64,000 bases of DNA, taken from positions 3,019,501-3,083,500 of the forward strand of contig NZ_OMPN01000001.1 in NCBI RefSeq assembly GCF_900291975.1. Direction: 5' to 3'. The DNA comes from Agathobaculum massiliense (lineage in GTDB: Bacteria > Bacillota > Clostridia > Oscillospirales > Butyricicoccaceae). Of this stretch, positions 12,084-20,964 are shown piece by piece; positions within the stretch are counted from its first letter, which is position 1; every line of letters starts with the position of its first letter. The position numbers and the translations under genes were made by a program. The notes below the pieces were generated by a model. That model did no database searches, was not told where the DNA came from, and worked only from the letters and a program-made list of their open reading frames with translations.

Positions 12084-14459
12084 ATGTCAACAACAATTGA
12101 CAGCATGACAGGGATAAATATAAAATCTCCGTTTTTTGATACGACTGCCTTACTTAATCTGTTCCCTACTCATCGAGCACCAAAAAAGAACCGAGTCGCG
12201 TTGGTGTATGGAGCTAACGGGAGTGGTAAGAGTACGATTGCGCAGGGATTTAGAGAATACGCAATGTCAACAACACCCAAAACAGTAGATTTGATTCCTG
12301 TAGTTGAAACAGATATCATTAAAATGTCTCCAGGATTGAAAGCCGAGAAATTCTTTGTTTTTGACGAAACATATATTTCCCAAAATATAAGAGTACAGGA
12401 AAGCGGCTTGGGGACAATCGTTCTTTTTGGTAAACAAGTTGAACTTGAAAAGCAGTTAGAGGAGCTGGAGAAACAGATTGCTCAAGTTCAAACTGACATC
12501 GATTCCAAAAGCGAGTTTATCCAACAGTATAAATCAGCAACTAATGTTGTGGCCCCAGAATACTGGCAAAGTTTAATCATTAAGAAATTACAGGCCGCTG
12601 GCGGGTGGGCTGAAACGAGTGGAATCCGTATAAAAAAGAACCACATTAAAACACGTGTAACAGAGATAGAAGTAGACAGGCTTGGTAAGTTAAAACCTCG
12701 TATGGATGAGGCAACAACGCGTGCAACGCTTGATGAATTGTTGGTTGTCTTTGATAGTACTGATGCTTCTGCATTACCTATTAGTCCACAGATTCGGGCT
12801 ATCGAGCCTCCGGAAAAGATAGTAGAATCTGCAAAAATACTTTTAGCAAAAATGCCACAAAAACCAACATTGACTTCGCGTGAGCAGGAGTTACTCCAGT
12901 CGATGGGCATTGATGTGCTTTCAACTGCAAAGGGGTTCTTATCGGTAAGATCGCACAAGATTTGCCCAACCTGTTTACAGCCAATATCGGAGGAACATCG
13001 GGTAGAATCGTTACAGCGAATTGAGAATATCTTGAACCGCGAAGTAGAGGAATACCGCAACGAGCTAAAAAAATTAATATTGTCCGAAATCCAAGCAGAC
13101 TTTTATCAGGACTATAGTGTCTTGGATTCCGAACTCTTTGGGAATTTAATTTTACAAATATCCTCTGTTAATAGCGCAATTGGAAATCACAATAAAGTTG
13201 TCCAGGCAAAAATTTCTGATCCCCTTTCTCTGGCACAGTATGATACCTTCACAGATTTGATAACCGCGTATAAACAGCTGAATGATATTTTAGTAAAGTT
13301 AGAAGATAAAAGATTGTCCTATAATCAAATTATTACAAATAGGCAGACTACAGAGAAAGACCTTTTGAAATTTAATGATGAGATTGCCCATTATACAATT
13401 GACTCTGAATATCAATCGTTGATATCACAGAGAACAGCAAAGCAAACCGCAGAGAAAGAGTTGGCCAAGTCACTTCAAGCTAAAAATAACCTTTTAGATA
13501 AGCGTCAACTTTTAGATGCACAACGAAAGAATCTTCAAATCGCTGTCGAGCAGATTAACAAATCACTTTCTTATATCTTCTATAGTGATACCAGACTCCA
13601 ATTGTATCTTGGAAACGACCAAATGTACCACTTGAAAGTGAGTGGGAAGGATGTTTCTCCGAATAAAATATCATGTGGGGAACGAAATGCTTTGGCCTTA
13701 AGTTATTTTTTTGCTGAAATTGCAAAAGAAACAGAATTTCAAAAACTATACTATGATGAAATGTTCCTGGTTATTGATGATCCTGTTTCAAGTTTTGATG
13801 TTGAAAATCGAGTAGGAATTCTATCATTTTTAAGATATAAGCTAAATCAGATTCTTACATCATGTGCAACAACAAAAGTTCTAATGATGACGCATGATGT
13901 GAGTGTGATGTTTGATTTGCAGAAAGCCCTGGACGAAATTTCTTCGAATTGTGCTGGAATAGGGAAGAACTCTGAGTACTGTTCATTCCAACTTCTAAAT
14001 AAGACAATAACCCCGTTTATGGCAAATTCTCACAATGAATACACGCAGCTAATGCGCTGTGTGTATGAATATGGTTGTAATCCTGATTTTGCGGCGGAAC
14101 TAACCATCGGTAACACAACAAGACGAGTCTTAGAAGCGTTTGCAACATTCACATTTAAAGAAGGTGTCGAGAAAGTCAGCCTGAATCCACGGGTGCTCAC
14201 GCTAATTCCTGATCAGAATAAAAGAGCATATTTCCAGAATTCCATGTATCGCTTGGTTTTGAATACTGAAAGCCATTCTAAGGAAAACGTACAAGGAGCA
14301 CCAGAGATGAGTTTCTTCAGTCATCTTACCACGACAGAGAAACAACACACAGCCAGAGACGTCTTATGTTTTATGTATTGTGTTAACCCAGCACATGTAT
14401 TGTCTCATTTGCCAGATGCCCAGAAAGAATTGGATGATTGGATGACAAATGTGAAATAG
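12084..14459 (+). CDS. rloC: RloC-like ATPase with zinc hook and putative anticodon nuclease
   Basis: 791 residues of the AAA_13 type. Walker A GANGSGKST lies at 43-51. A long coiled coil is interrupted by a zinc-hook CPTC (C294, C297). The ABC-like signature SCGE is at 530-533, Walker B 'FLVIDDPVSSFD' at 561-572, and an H-loop at H604. The C-terminal part contains R680-x3-E684 and 'NTESH' with H731, matching in order the Arg-Glu-His triad of PrrC/RloC tRNA anticodon nucleases. Known RloC proteins have this length and architecture and cut tRNA during phage infection or DNA damage. The gene is strongly A+T-rich compared with the core genes, so it is probably acquired. Substrate tRNA cannot be read from sequence. 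No restriction-modification genes are adjacent. Confidence 0.85.
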   Translation: MSTTIDSMTGINIKSPFFDTTALLNLFPTHRAPKKNRVALVYGANGSGKSTIAQGFREYAMSTTPKTVDLIPVVETDIIKMSPGLKAEKFFVFDETYISQNIRVQESGLGTIVLFGKQVELEKQLEELEKQIAQVQTDIDSKSEFIQQYKSATNVVAPEYWQSLIIKKLQAAGGWAETSGIRIKKNHIKTRVTEIEVDRLGKLKPRMDEATTRATLDELLVVFDSTDASALPISPQIRAIEPPEKIVESAKILLAKMPQKPTLTSREQELLQSMGIDVLSTAKGFLSVRSHKICPTCLQPISEEHRVESLQRIENILNREVEEYRNELKKLILSEIQADFYQDYSVLDSELFGNLILQISSVNSAIGNHNKVVQAKISDPLSLAQYDTFTDLITAYKQLNDILVKLEDKRLSYNQIITNRQTTEKDLLKFNDEIAHYTIDSEYQSLISQRTAKQTAEKELAKSLQAKNNLLDKRQLLDAQRKNLQIAVEQINKSLSYIFYSDTRLQLYLGNDQMYHLKVSGKDVSPNKISCGERNALALSYFFAEIAKETEFQKLYYDEMFLVIDDPVSSFDVENRVGILSFLRYKLNQILTSCATTKVLMMTHDVSVMFDLQKALDEISSNCAGIGKNSEYCSFQLLNKTITPFMANSHNEYTQLMRCVYEYGCNPDFAAELTIGNTTRRVLEAFATFTFKEGVEKVSLNPRVLTLIPDQNKRAYFQNSMYRLVLNTESHSKENVQGAPEMSFFSHLTTTEKQHTARDVLCFMYCVNPAHVLSHLPDAQKELDDWMTNVK

Positions 14460-14514
14460 AGTGGAACCTTTAACAAAATATCGATTTTAACCGTCCTTTC
14501 CATATTTTGATTAT

Positions 14515-14556
14515 CCGAACGGCAGTATTCGAGTGGATACTGCCGTTCGGATTTTT
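14515..14556 (+). terminator. Terminator after the RloC-like gene
   Basis: A perfect 14-bp stem (CCGAACGGCAGTAT arm, 14515-14528, with 14537-14550) is followed by ATTTTTATT. Confidence 0.9.
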
Positions 14557-14694
14557 ATTCTATCGAGAATATATGGCAGGTGAGAGCAGGGACAATATCC
14601 CTTCCCTTGTGTTTTTCTATTGTTCGATATAATGGGATGCAGGATGGGATTAGAGTGATTAGACAAATGCAGGAACGGGGAGGCGTGCAGCCCT

Positions 14695-14987
14695 GTGGAA
14701 ATAAAGCAGTTGATTTTTTTGATTGCTATTGCAGTTGTTGACAAACTACTCGAAAAGAAATCCCCTCAATTTTATAAACGAATGGAATCGCCCTGTCTAA
14801 TAGCAGCAAGTGGACTCGTGGTAATCTATTGTGTTTCCCTGCTTTGCGTTATTAATACACATACAAACGAAATGTCTGGCAGAGATAGAGCCTTTACTGT
14901 AATTTTTTTGTATCCATTATTGCCATCTGTATAGTTGGCATGGCGTTTCGGCGGAAGGACTGGATTAAAAAACGGAAAAACAACTAA
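14695..14987 (+). pseudogene. Small three-helix membrane protein, frameshifted
   Basis: A GTG at 14695 behind GGGGAGG opens a frame with two membrane segments ('LIFLIAIAVVDKLL', 'LIAASGLVVIYCVSLLCVI'). It stops at 14934, but one extra T in the T7 run near 14900-14906 would continue it through a third segment ('SIIAICIVGMAF') and a basic tail to 14987. This may be a real frameshift, a sequencing error or slippage. No family is recognised. It follows the RloC-like gene and may belong to the same island. Confidence 0.55.
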
Positions 14988-15189
14988 TGGCATTAAGCCC
15001 TCATTGGTGTGAGGCGACAGAAGAATTGTTTTAATCACTCCTGGCCATGCTTGCTTTTATTGTTTAATTTTTCTCTGCACTTTCCACTCGGCAAATTCCT
15101 GACATCCGTCCTTTTGCTTGAAAAACATCTGTATTTGCCGAAACAGGACACGGGTTCAAATTTTGATTTTGACACTTCGGCGCGGGGCA

Positions 15190-15218
15190 TTGCCCCTGCG
15201 CTGAAATAGGGATATAAT
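15190..15218 (+). promoter_or_regulatory. Promoter of the EndoQ-UvrD gene
   Basis: TTGCCC (15190-15195) and TATAAT (15213-15218), 17 bp apart; the -35 box lies in a GC-rich inverted repeat (GCGCGGGGC/GCCCCTGCGC). Confidence 0.6.
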
Positions 15219-15254
15219 AATAAAGAAAATATTTCGTGACCGAGGGAAACCATA

Positions 15255-18200
15255 ATGTATGTTGCAGACCTTCATATCCATTCACGTTTTTCGCGCGCAA
15301 CCAGTCGGGATTGCGATGCGCCGCATCTGGACTGGTGGGCCAGACGCAAGGGCATTCGGCTGGTCGGCACGGGTGACTTTACCCATCCAGCATGGCGGTC
15401 TGAGCTGAAAGAGCAGCTTGTGCCTGCGGGCGACGGTGTGTATACCCTGCGGGAAGCGCTGCGCCTGCCGGACAGCATGCAGGGAGAGACGCCGTATTTT
15501 GTCGTGACCGGCGAGATCAGCTCGATCTACAAGCGGGGCGGCCGGACGAGGAAGGTACATAATGTGATTCTGCTGCCAAGCCTGGAAGCGGCGGACGAGC
15601 TTGCCGCCCGCCTGGAGGCGATTGGCAACATTCGCTCGGACGGACGCCCGATCTTGGGGCTGGACAGCCGCGACCTGCTGGAGCTGACGCTGGAAGCCTG
15701 CCCTGACGCGGAGTTTATTCCAGCGCATATCTGGACGCCGCATTTTTCCATGTTCGGCGCTTTCTCCGGCTTTGACACGATAGAGGAATGCTTTGCGGAT
15801 CTGACGCCGCATATCCATGCGGTCGAAACCGGCCTTTCATCCGATCCGCCGATGAATTGGCGCGTTTCCCAGTTGGACGGGCTGACGCTTGTTTCCCATT
15901 CGGACGCGCATTCCCCCTCCAAGCTGGGGCGCGAAGCCAATCTGCTGGAAACCGCGCTTTCGTATTCCGCGCTGACGCATGCAATCCGGACGGGCGAGGG
16001 GTTCCTGGGGACCGTGGAATTTTTTCCGGAGGAAGGGAAATACCATCTGGACGGACACCGGAACTGCGGCGTGTGCCTGACGCCTGCGGAAACCGCGGCG
16101 CGGGAGGGGCTTTGTCCGGTATGCGGGAAAAAGCTGACGATCGGCGTAGAGCATCGGGTGGAGGAGCTGGCCGATCGGCCGGAGGGCTTCCGGCCGGAAA
16201 ACGCCAAGCCGTTTGAGAGCCTGGCACCGCTGCCCGAAGTCATTGCAGCCTCGACGGGCGCTTCCGCTGCCGGTAAAAAGGTCATGGAGCAGTATGAACG
16301 CCTGCTGCACGAGCTGGGGCCGGAATTCCATATTCTGCGGCAGTCGCCGATCGAAGAGATCGAGCGGCTGGCGGGACCTTGCGTGGCGGAGGGTGTCCGG
16401 CGCCTACGCAAGGGGCAGGTTGAGCGGCGCCCCGGCTTTGACGGGGAATACGGCACGATTTCCCTGCTCACTCCGGCGGAGATCGAGCAGTACAGCGGGC
16501 AGATGTCCCTGTTCGGCGCCGAACCGGTAAAGCGCAAACGCGGCGCGCGCAAAATACCGCTAAAACAGGCGGGAACGCCTCCGGACGCGCTGCCGGAGTC
16601 CAATCCCGAGACGCTCAATCCGGAGCAGCGGGAAGCGGTGGAGACAGACCGGCCTGTTGTGGCGGTCATCGCCGGCCCGGGAACGGGAAAGACCAAGACG
16701 CTGGTCGCGCGCATCGCATGGCTGGTGGAGGAGCGCGGCGTCAAACCGGATGAGATCACGGCGGTAACCTTTACGAACCAGGCTGCTGCTGAAATGCGTC
16801 AGCGCCTGGAAAAGCGGCTGGGCGGCAAGCGTGCGGTTCAGCGCATGACGATCGGCACGTTTCACTCGATCTGCCTGCGCCTTCTGGGGGAGGTTCGCCT
16901 GCTGGGACAGAGCGAGGCGCTGACCATTGCTGCGGAAACGCTGCGGACCTGCGGGCGGAAAGGCGGCGCGTGGGAGTTGCTGCAGGGTGTTTCCCGTCTC
17001 AAAAACGGTATAGCGGCGGACGCTGCCGGCATTGATCGGGAGCTGGCAGAGGCCTATAACGAACGACTGCGCGCGCTGGGCGTGCTGGATTTTGACGATC
17101 TGCTGGCCGAGGCGCTGCGGCTGGATACGGCTGGCCGAAAATGCTTCCGTTATTTGCTGGTGGACGAGTTTCAGGATATCAATGACGTGCAGTACGAGTT
17201 GGTGCGCGCATGGAGCAGAGGCGGCGCGGGACTGTTCGTCATCGGGGATCCCGACCAGTCGATCTATGGGTTCCGCGGCGCAGGCGGGCGCTGCTTCGGA
17301 CGCTTACAGGAGGAGCGGCCGGATACACGAGTGATCCGGCTCAAGCGCAATTATCGCTCCACGCCGGAGATCCTACAGGCCGCGCTGCCGGTGATTGACC
17401 GGAATCCAGGCGGCCCGCGCGTGCTGGAGCCGAGCCGTCCGGCAGGGGGTGCGGTGCGGCTGGTCACGGCGGCGGACGACTTTGCGGAGGCCGTGTTCGT
17501 CGCCAAGGAAGTAGGGCGCATTGCCGGAGGCGTGGATATGCTGGAAGCACAAAAGCATGGGCAGGAGCGCGCCGTCCGTGCGTTTTCTGATATTGCGGTG
17601 CTTTGCCGCACCCACCGTCAGCTCGAGCTGGTGGAAAAGTGCCTACGGCACGACGACATCCCCTGCGTCATCAGCGGGCGCGAGGACTTTTTAGACGCGG
17701 ACGAGGTGCGCGGGGTACTGTCCTTTTTCCGTTTCCTGCGTGTGCCGGAAGATCAAACCGCGTTGGAAACAGCGCTCCGGTTGGTATGGGACTGCCCGGC
17801 GGATCTGGTGCAGAAAGCGCGTCAGGCTTGTGCGGAACAGGGGGGCTTCCAACCTGAGGTGTGGGAACCGGTCGTGCGGGGATACGGCTTTCTGGAGGCG
17901 TGGCTGGAGCGGGCAGCCGAGTGGCAGCCGCTTGTGGACAGGGAAAAACCGCGCGCACTGGTCGAACGATGGGAGCAGGCCTATGGCAGCTCGCCCGCGC
18001 TGGAACGCCTGCGCAACACGGCTGTTTTTTACGAGGATTTCGACAGCCTCTGGTATGCGCTGACGATGGGGCAGGAGGCGGATCTAAACCGCGCCGCGGG
18101 AAAAGGCTGGGAGTCCGGCGCGGTGCGTCTGATGACGCTGCACGGCTCCAAGGGGCTGGAGTTTCCGGCGGTCATTCTGGCGGGAGTAACGTCCGGCATG

Positions 18201-18404
18201 CTGCCGCTGGTGTCGCAAAAGCATCCGACCGATACCGAGGAGGAACGGCGGCTGTTCTATGTGGGTATGACGCGGGCGCGGGAGGAGCTGATCCTCACAA
18301 CGACAAAAGAAGCTTCTCCATTCCTGTGCGATCTGCCGGAGGCAGTACAGCGGGAAAGCACGGGACGGCGCCGGCAGACGGAGGAGCAAATCAGCTTCTT
18401 TTAA
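15255..18404 (+). CDS. EndoQ-like PHP endonuclease fused to a UvrD helicase
   Basis: 1049 residues. Residues 1-~400 match endonuclease Q: 'DLHIHSRFSRAT' (H7, H9), 'GTGDFTHPAW', 'HIWTPHFSMFG', 'ETGLSSDPPMNWR', 'SHSDAHSPSKLGREA', and a zinc site C271/C274/C287/C290. EndoQ enzymes cut DNA 5' to deaminated bases or abasic sites. From ~450 follows an SF1 UvrD/PcrA helicase with Walker A GPGTGKT (474-480), 'LLVDEFQDIN', 'GDPDQSIYGFRG', 'TLHGSKGLEFPAVI' and 'RLFYVGMTRAREEL'. The fusion suggests that nicking and strand displacement at deaminated sites are coupled. The helicase 2B region seems short. A single gene with its own promoter and terminator. Confidence 0.9.
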   Translation: MYVADLHIHSRFSRATSRDCDAPHLDWWARRKGIRLVGTGDFTHPAWRSELKEQLVPAGDGVYTLREALRLPDSMQGETPYFVVTGEISSIYKRGGRTRKVHNVILLPSLEAADELAARLEAIGNIRSDGRPILGLDSRDLLELTLEACPDAEFIPAHIWTPHFSMFGAFSGFDTIEECFADLTPHIHAVETGLSSDPPMNWRVSQLDGLTLVSHSDAHSPSKLGREANLLETALSYSALTHAIRTGEGFLGTVEFFPEEGKYHLDGHRNCGVCLTPAETAAREGLCPVCGKKLTIGVEHRVEELADRPEGFRPENAKPFESLAPLPEVIAASTGASAAGKKVMEQYERLLHELGPEFHILRQSPIEEIERLAGPCVAEGVRRLRKGQVERRPGFDGEYGTISLLTPAEIEQYSGQMSLFGAEPVKRKRGARKIPLKQAGTPPDALPESNPETLNPEQREAVETDRPVVAVIAGPGTGKTKTLVARIAWLVEERGVKPDEITAVTFTNQAAAEMRQRLEKRLGGKRAVQRMTIGTFHSICLRLLGEVRLLGQSEALTIAAETLRTCGRKGGAWELLQGVSRLKNGIAADAAGIDRELAEAYNERLRALGVLDFDDLLAEALRLDTAGRKCFRYLLVDEFQDINDVQYELVRAWSRGGAGLFVIGDPDQSIYGFRGAGGRCFGRLQEERPDTRVIRLKRNYRSTPEILQAALPVIDRNPGGPRVLEPSRPAGGAVRLVTAADDFAEAVFVAKEVGRIAGGVDMLEAQKHGQERAVRAFSDIAVLCRTHRQLELVEKCLRHDDIPCVISGREDFLDADEVRGVLSFFRFLRVPEDQTALETALRLVWDCPADLVQKARQACAEQGGFQPEVWEPVVRGYGFLEAWLERAAEWQPLVDREKPRALVERWEQAYGSSPALERLRNTAVFYEDFDSLWYALTMGQEADLNRAAGKGWESGAVRLMTLHGSKGLEFPAVILAGVTSGMLPLVSQKHPTDTEEERRLFYVGMTRAREELILTTTKEASPFLCDLPEAVQRESTGRRRQTEEQISFF

Positions 18405-18522
18405 GAGCCTGAGCTTGACGGCACGAGGGCTCCGGATGCGAAACAGCCCCTCTTGCTTACTCCGGCATGGCATGACTGCGGTCATCCCGCTTTGCGCCGG
18501 GGATAAAACCAAATCCGGCCGT

Positions 18523-18567
18523 CAGCGGCGGGCGCGTACCGGCTTGGGGTATGCGCCCGCTGTTTTT
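18523..18567 (+). terminator. Terminator after EndoQ-UvrD
   Basis: CAGCGGCGGGCGCGTACC pairs, with one bulge, with GGTATGCGCCCGCTG, followed by TTTTT. Confidence 0.8.
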
Positions 18568-18678
18568 GGACAAAACGGGGCGCAGAAAAGAGACAAAATG
18601 ATTAGACATTTAACCGGCGATATGATATACTATCTTTGTAAACGTATTCGGGAAAAGGGCAGTTAGCAGGGAAGAATA

Positions 18679-18699
18679 AATTGATATTAAATATCAATT
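18679..18699. promoter_or_regulatory. 21-bp inverted repeat upstream of the Rrf2 gene
   Basis: Two 10-nt arms (AATTGATATT and its complement) with a single central base lie about 30 bp before the -35 box, a likely operator. Confidence 0.55.
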
Positions 18700-18730
18700 A
18701 AAAAAATATATTTATTTCTATAAAAACCTA

Positions 18731-18759
18731 TTGACTTTTTTGCTGAACAATACTATACT
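18731..18759 (+). promoter_or_regulatory. Promoter of the Rrf2-peroxidase operon
   Basis: TTGACT (18731-18736) and TATACT (18754-18759), spacing 17 bp. Confidence 0.8.
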
Positions 18760-18793
18760 AAAGGTGTTCCAAATAGAGAAAGGGAGGAACGAT

Positions 18794-19207
18794 TTGAGAA
18801 TCACACATGAAGCGGACTATGCGATTCGTGTGACCTACTGTCTGGCGCTGGCAGGGGGGAAGCAATGCGCAAAGGACATTTCTGAAACCACAGGGGTAAC
18901 GCTTCGGTTTGCGCTGAAGATTCTGCGCAAGCTGACGCAGTCCGGCATTACAAAATCCTATAAAGGCGTCGCCGGCGGGTATGAGCTCAATCGAAGCCCT
19001 TCCGAGATCAGTCTGGGCGAAATCATTGAATGCATCGACGGGCCGATTGCAATCAATCACTGCCTTGCCAATGAATTCCAGTGTACGCGCGTGGGCTGCC
19101 GGAAAGAATGCGATTTTCATCATGTGTTTGGCGAAATCAACAAATCCCTGCGGGAGCAGTTGTTTTCCATTACCATGGAGCGGTTCCTTCCACCCGTGAA
19201 AAAGTAA
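18794..19207 (+). CDS. Rrf2-family transcriptional regulator
   Basis: 137 residues from a TTG start behind AGGGAGG. The winged helix-turn-helix ('AKDISETTGVTLRFALKIL', wing 'GVAGGYELNR') is followed by 'CLANEFQCTRVGCRKEC', four Cys that can hold an iron-sulfur cluster as in IscR and NsrR. Such a cluster would sense oxygen, nitric oxide or iron status. The reverse rubrerythrin gene lies 27 bp downstream, so it likely controls oxidative defence and itself through the palindrome upstream. Confidence 0.9.
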   Translation: MRITHEADYAIRVTYCLALAGGKQCAKDISETTGVTLRFALKILRKLTQSGITKSYKGVAGGYELNRSPSEISLGEIIECIDGPIAINHCLANEFQCTRVGCRKECDFHHVFGEINKSLREQLFSITMERFLPPVKK

Positions 19208-19234
19208 AAAATATTTTTTAGGAGGAAAAAAATC

Positions 19235-19777
19235 ATGAAAAAGTTTGTTTGTTCCGTATGCGGTTATGTTCATGAGGGCGAGGCGGCTCCGGCCGAGTGT
19301 CCGATCTGCCATGCTCCGGCTGAGAAGTTCAAGGAGCAGTCCGGCGAGAAGACTTGGGCGGCCGAGCATGTGGTAGGCGTGGCGCAGGGCGCACCGGAAG
19401 ACATCATGAAGGATCTGCGCGCGAACTTCGAGGGCGAGTGCTCCGAGGTCGGCATGTACCTGGCGATGGCTCGTGTTGCGCACCGTGAAGGCTATCCGGA
19501 AATCGGCCTGTACTGGGAGAAGGCGGCTTACGAGGAAGCCGAGCACGCCGCCAAGTTCGCCGAGCTGTTGGGCGAGGTCGTGACCGACTCCACCAAGAAG
19601 AACCTTGAGATGCGTGTTGACGCGGAGAACGGAGCAACCGCCGGCAAGTTCGATCTGGCAAAGCGTGCTAAGGCGCTCAACCTTGACGCCATCCACGATA
19701 CTGTACATGAAATGGCCCGCGACGAGGCCCGCCACGGCAAGGCTTTCGAGGGTCTGCTGGCTCGTTACTTCGGCTAA
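19235..19777 (+). CDS. Reverse rubrerythrin (NADH peroxidase)
   Basis: 180 residues with an N-terminal rubredoxin-like domain ([10 protein letters not shown] ... CPICHAP, Cys pairs at about 6/9 and 22/25) followed by a four-helix di-iron domain with ExxH motifs ('[20 protein letters not shown]', '[14 protein letters not shown]', '[14 protein letters not shown]'). This reversed domain order is that of clostridial NADH-dependent peroxidases that remove hydrogen peroxide and oxygen. AGGAGG precedes the ATG. Co-transcribed with the Rrf2 regulator. Confidence 0.93.
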   Translation: MKKFVCSVCGYVHEGEAAPAECPICHAPAEKFKEQSGEKTWAAEHVVGVAQGAPEDIMKDLRANFEGECSEVGMYLAMARVAHREGYPEIGLYWEKAAYEEAEHAAKFAELLGEVVTDSTKKNLEMRVDAENGATAGKFDLAKRAKALNLDAIHDTVHEMARDEARHGKAFEGLLARYFG

Positions 19778-19799
19778 GCCTGTTTGTTGAGAAATGGAA

Positions 19800-19829
19800 A
19801 GAGGACGGATTGATTCCGTCCTCTTTTTC
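19800..19829 (+). terminator. Terminator after rubrerythrin
   Basis: AGAGGACGG/CCGTCCTCT stem, 7-nt loop, then TTTTTC. Confidence 0.85.
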
Positions 19830-19897
19830 TTACGATGTTGGTCATAGTCGATGGGCTTCCACTCGCTGCTCCGAACGCCGGCAAAGGTGCATTTCTT

Positions 19898-20593
19898 TCA
19901 GATCGATAAGAGCAGGGAACCGACCGATACGATCAAAGCAGTCAGCAGCCCGGCAATACCGATCGCAAGCCCGCTCATTGCGCCCTCGGTTTCCCCCAGC
20001 TCGATAGCGCGCGAGGTGCCGACCGCATGCGCGGCGGTGCCGATGGAAAGCCCCATCTGCACCTCGTTGCGCACGCCGATGCACTTGAGGAACACCGGCA
20101 GCAGCATCGCGCCAACAATGCCGGTGAACACCACCGCGATCGTGGTGACCGGCGCAAGCCCGCCCAGCATTTCAGAAAGGGAAACTGCGATAGGCGTGGT
20201 CACGGATTTGGGGATGAGCGAGCGCATGGTCGTGTCCGAAAGACCGAACAGGCGGGAAAAAAGAATCACGCTTGCAATGGAAACCACGGAGCCGACGAGC
20301 GCGCCGGCAAGGATGGGAAACAGGTTTTGCCGGAGCACGTCCAGCTTGCGGTAGATCGGTACGGCAAGGGCAACAGTAGCGGGGGTCAGGAAAAAAGAGA
20401 TAAGCCGGCCGGACTGGTTATAAGTCTCGTAGCTGGTGCCAGTACACACCAGCAGCAAGCCAACCAGAACGGAAGCAATCAGCAACGGATTGAAGAGCGC
20501 GGAGCCGGTCCGGCGCTGTACCTTTTGTCCGAACGCATAGCATGCGATCGAAACGCATATCCAAAACGGTGCGCTGGAGAGCAGAGCGGTCAT
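19898..20593 (-). CDS. lrgB: LrgB/CidB-family membrane protein
   Basis: 231 residues, strongly hydrophobic with about six to seven membrane segments. 'FNPLLIASVLVGLLL', 'ATVALAVPIYR', 'PKSVTTPIAVSLSEMLGG' and 'GTAAHAVGTSRAIELGE' are LrgB hallmarks. With LrgA it forms a holin-like or small-metabolite export system (pyruvate in Bacillus PftAB) linked to autolysis control. It overlaps lrgA by 4 bp (ATGA). Confidence 0.93.
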   Translation of the reverse strand: MTALLSSAPFWICVSIACYAFGQKVQRRTGSALFNPLLIASVLVGLLLVCTGTSYETYNQSGRLISFFLTPATVALAVPIYRKLDVLRQNLFPILAGALVGSVVSIASVILFSRLFGLSDTTMRSLIPKSVTTPIAVSLSEMLGGLAPVTTIAVVFTGIVGAMLLPVFLKCIGVRNEVQMGLSIGTAAHAVGTSRAIELGETEGAMSGLAIGIAGLLTALIVSVGSLLLSI

Positions 20594-20964
20594 GGGCGGA
20601 CGCCTCCCCTGTCTTTTTTACGCTGCAGTCGCAGCGCGATATGCACGGTGAATGCGGTAGCGGCCGCGGTGCAGAAGGTGGTCAAAACGCATACCGCCAG
20701 AAGAGCGAACACCTCGCTTTTGATCTCTGCAAAAATCTCAAGCACGCCCAGACAGGCGGGCAGAAAGAAAAACGCCATGTTGTGCAGTAGAAAGTCGGCC
20801 GTATCCTCGATATGGCCAAGCCTGACCGGACCGTATGCGAGCAGAAGCAGCAGCAGCGTCAGGCCGAGTACATTGCCGGGCAGCCGGCCGCGCAGGAGAA
20901 TGGAAAAGGCGTCGCCTGCGACAGCGCACGCAAGCAGAACGCCCAATTGCTTCATATATTTCAA
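20590..20964 (-). CDS. lrgA: LrgA/CidA-family holin-like protein
   Basis: 124 residues with four membrane segments; 'LRGRLPGNVLGLTLLLLLLA' and 'NMAFFFLPACLGVLEIF' match LrgA. Lies between the DUF4364 regulator (4-bp overlap) and lrgB. Confidence 0.92.
   Translation of the reverse strand: MKYMKQLGVLLACAVAGDAFSILLRGRLPGNVLGLTLLLLLLAYGPVRLGHIEDTADFLLHNMAFFFLPACLGVLEIFAEIKSEVFALLAVCVLTTFCTAAATAFTVHIALRLQRKKDRGGVRP

Noticed and set aside
15527-16759. 410-codon open frame antisense to the EndoQ domain
   Set aside because: Ser/Arg/Pro-rich shadow frame without start signals; the plus-strand frame has all EndoQ motifs.
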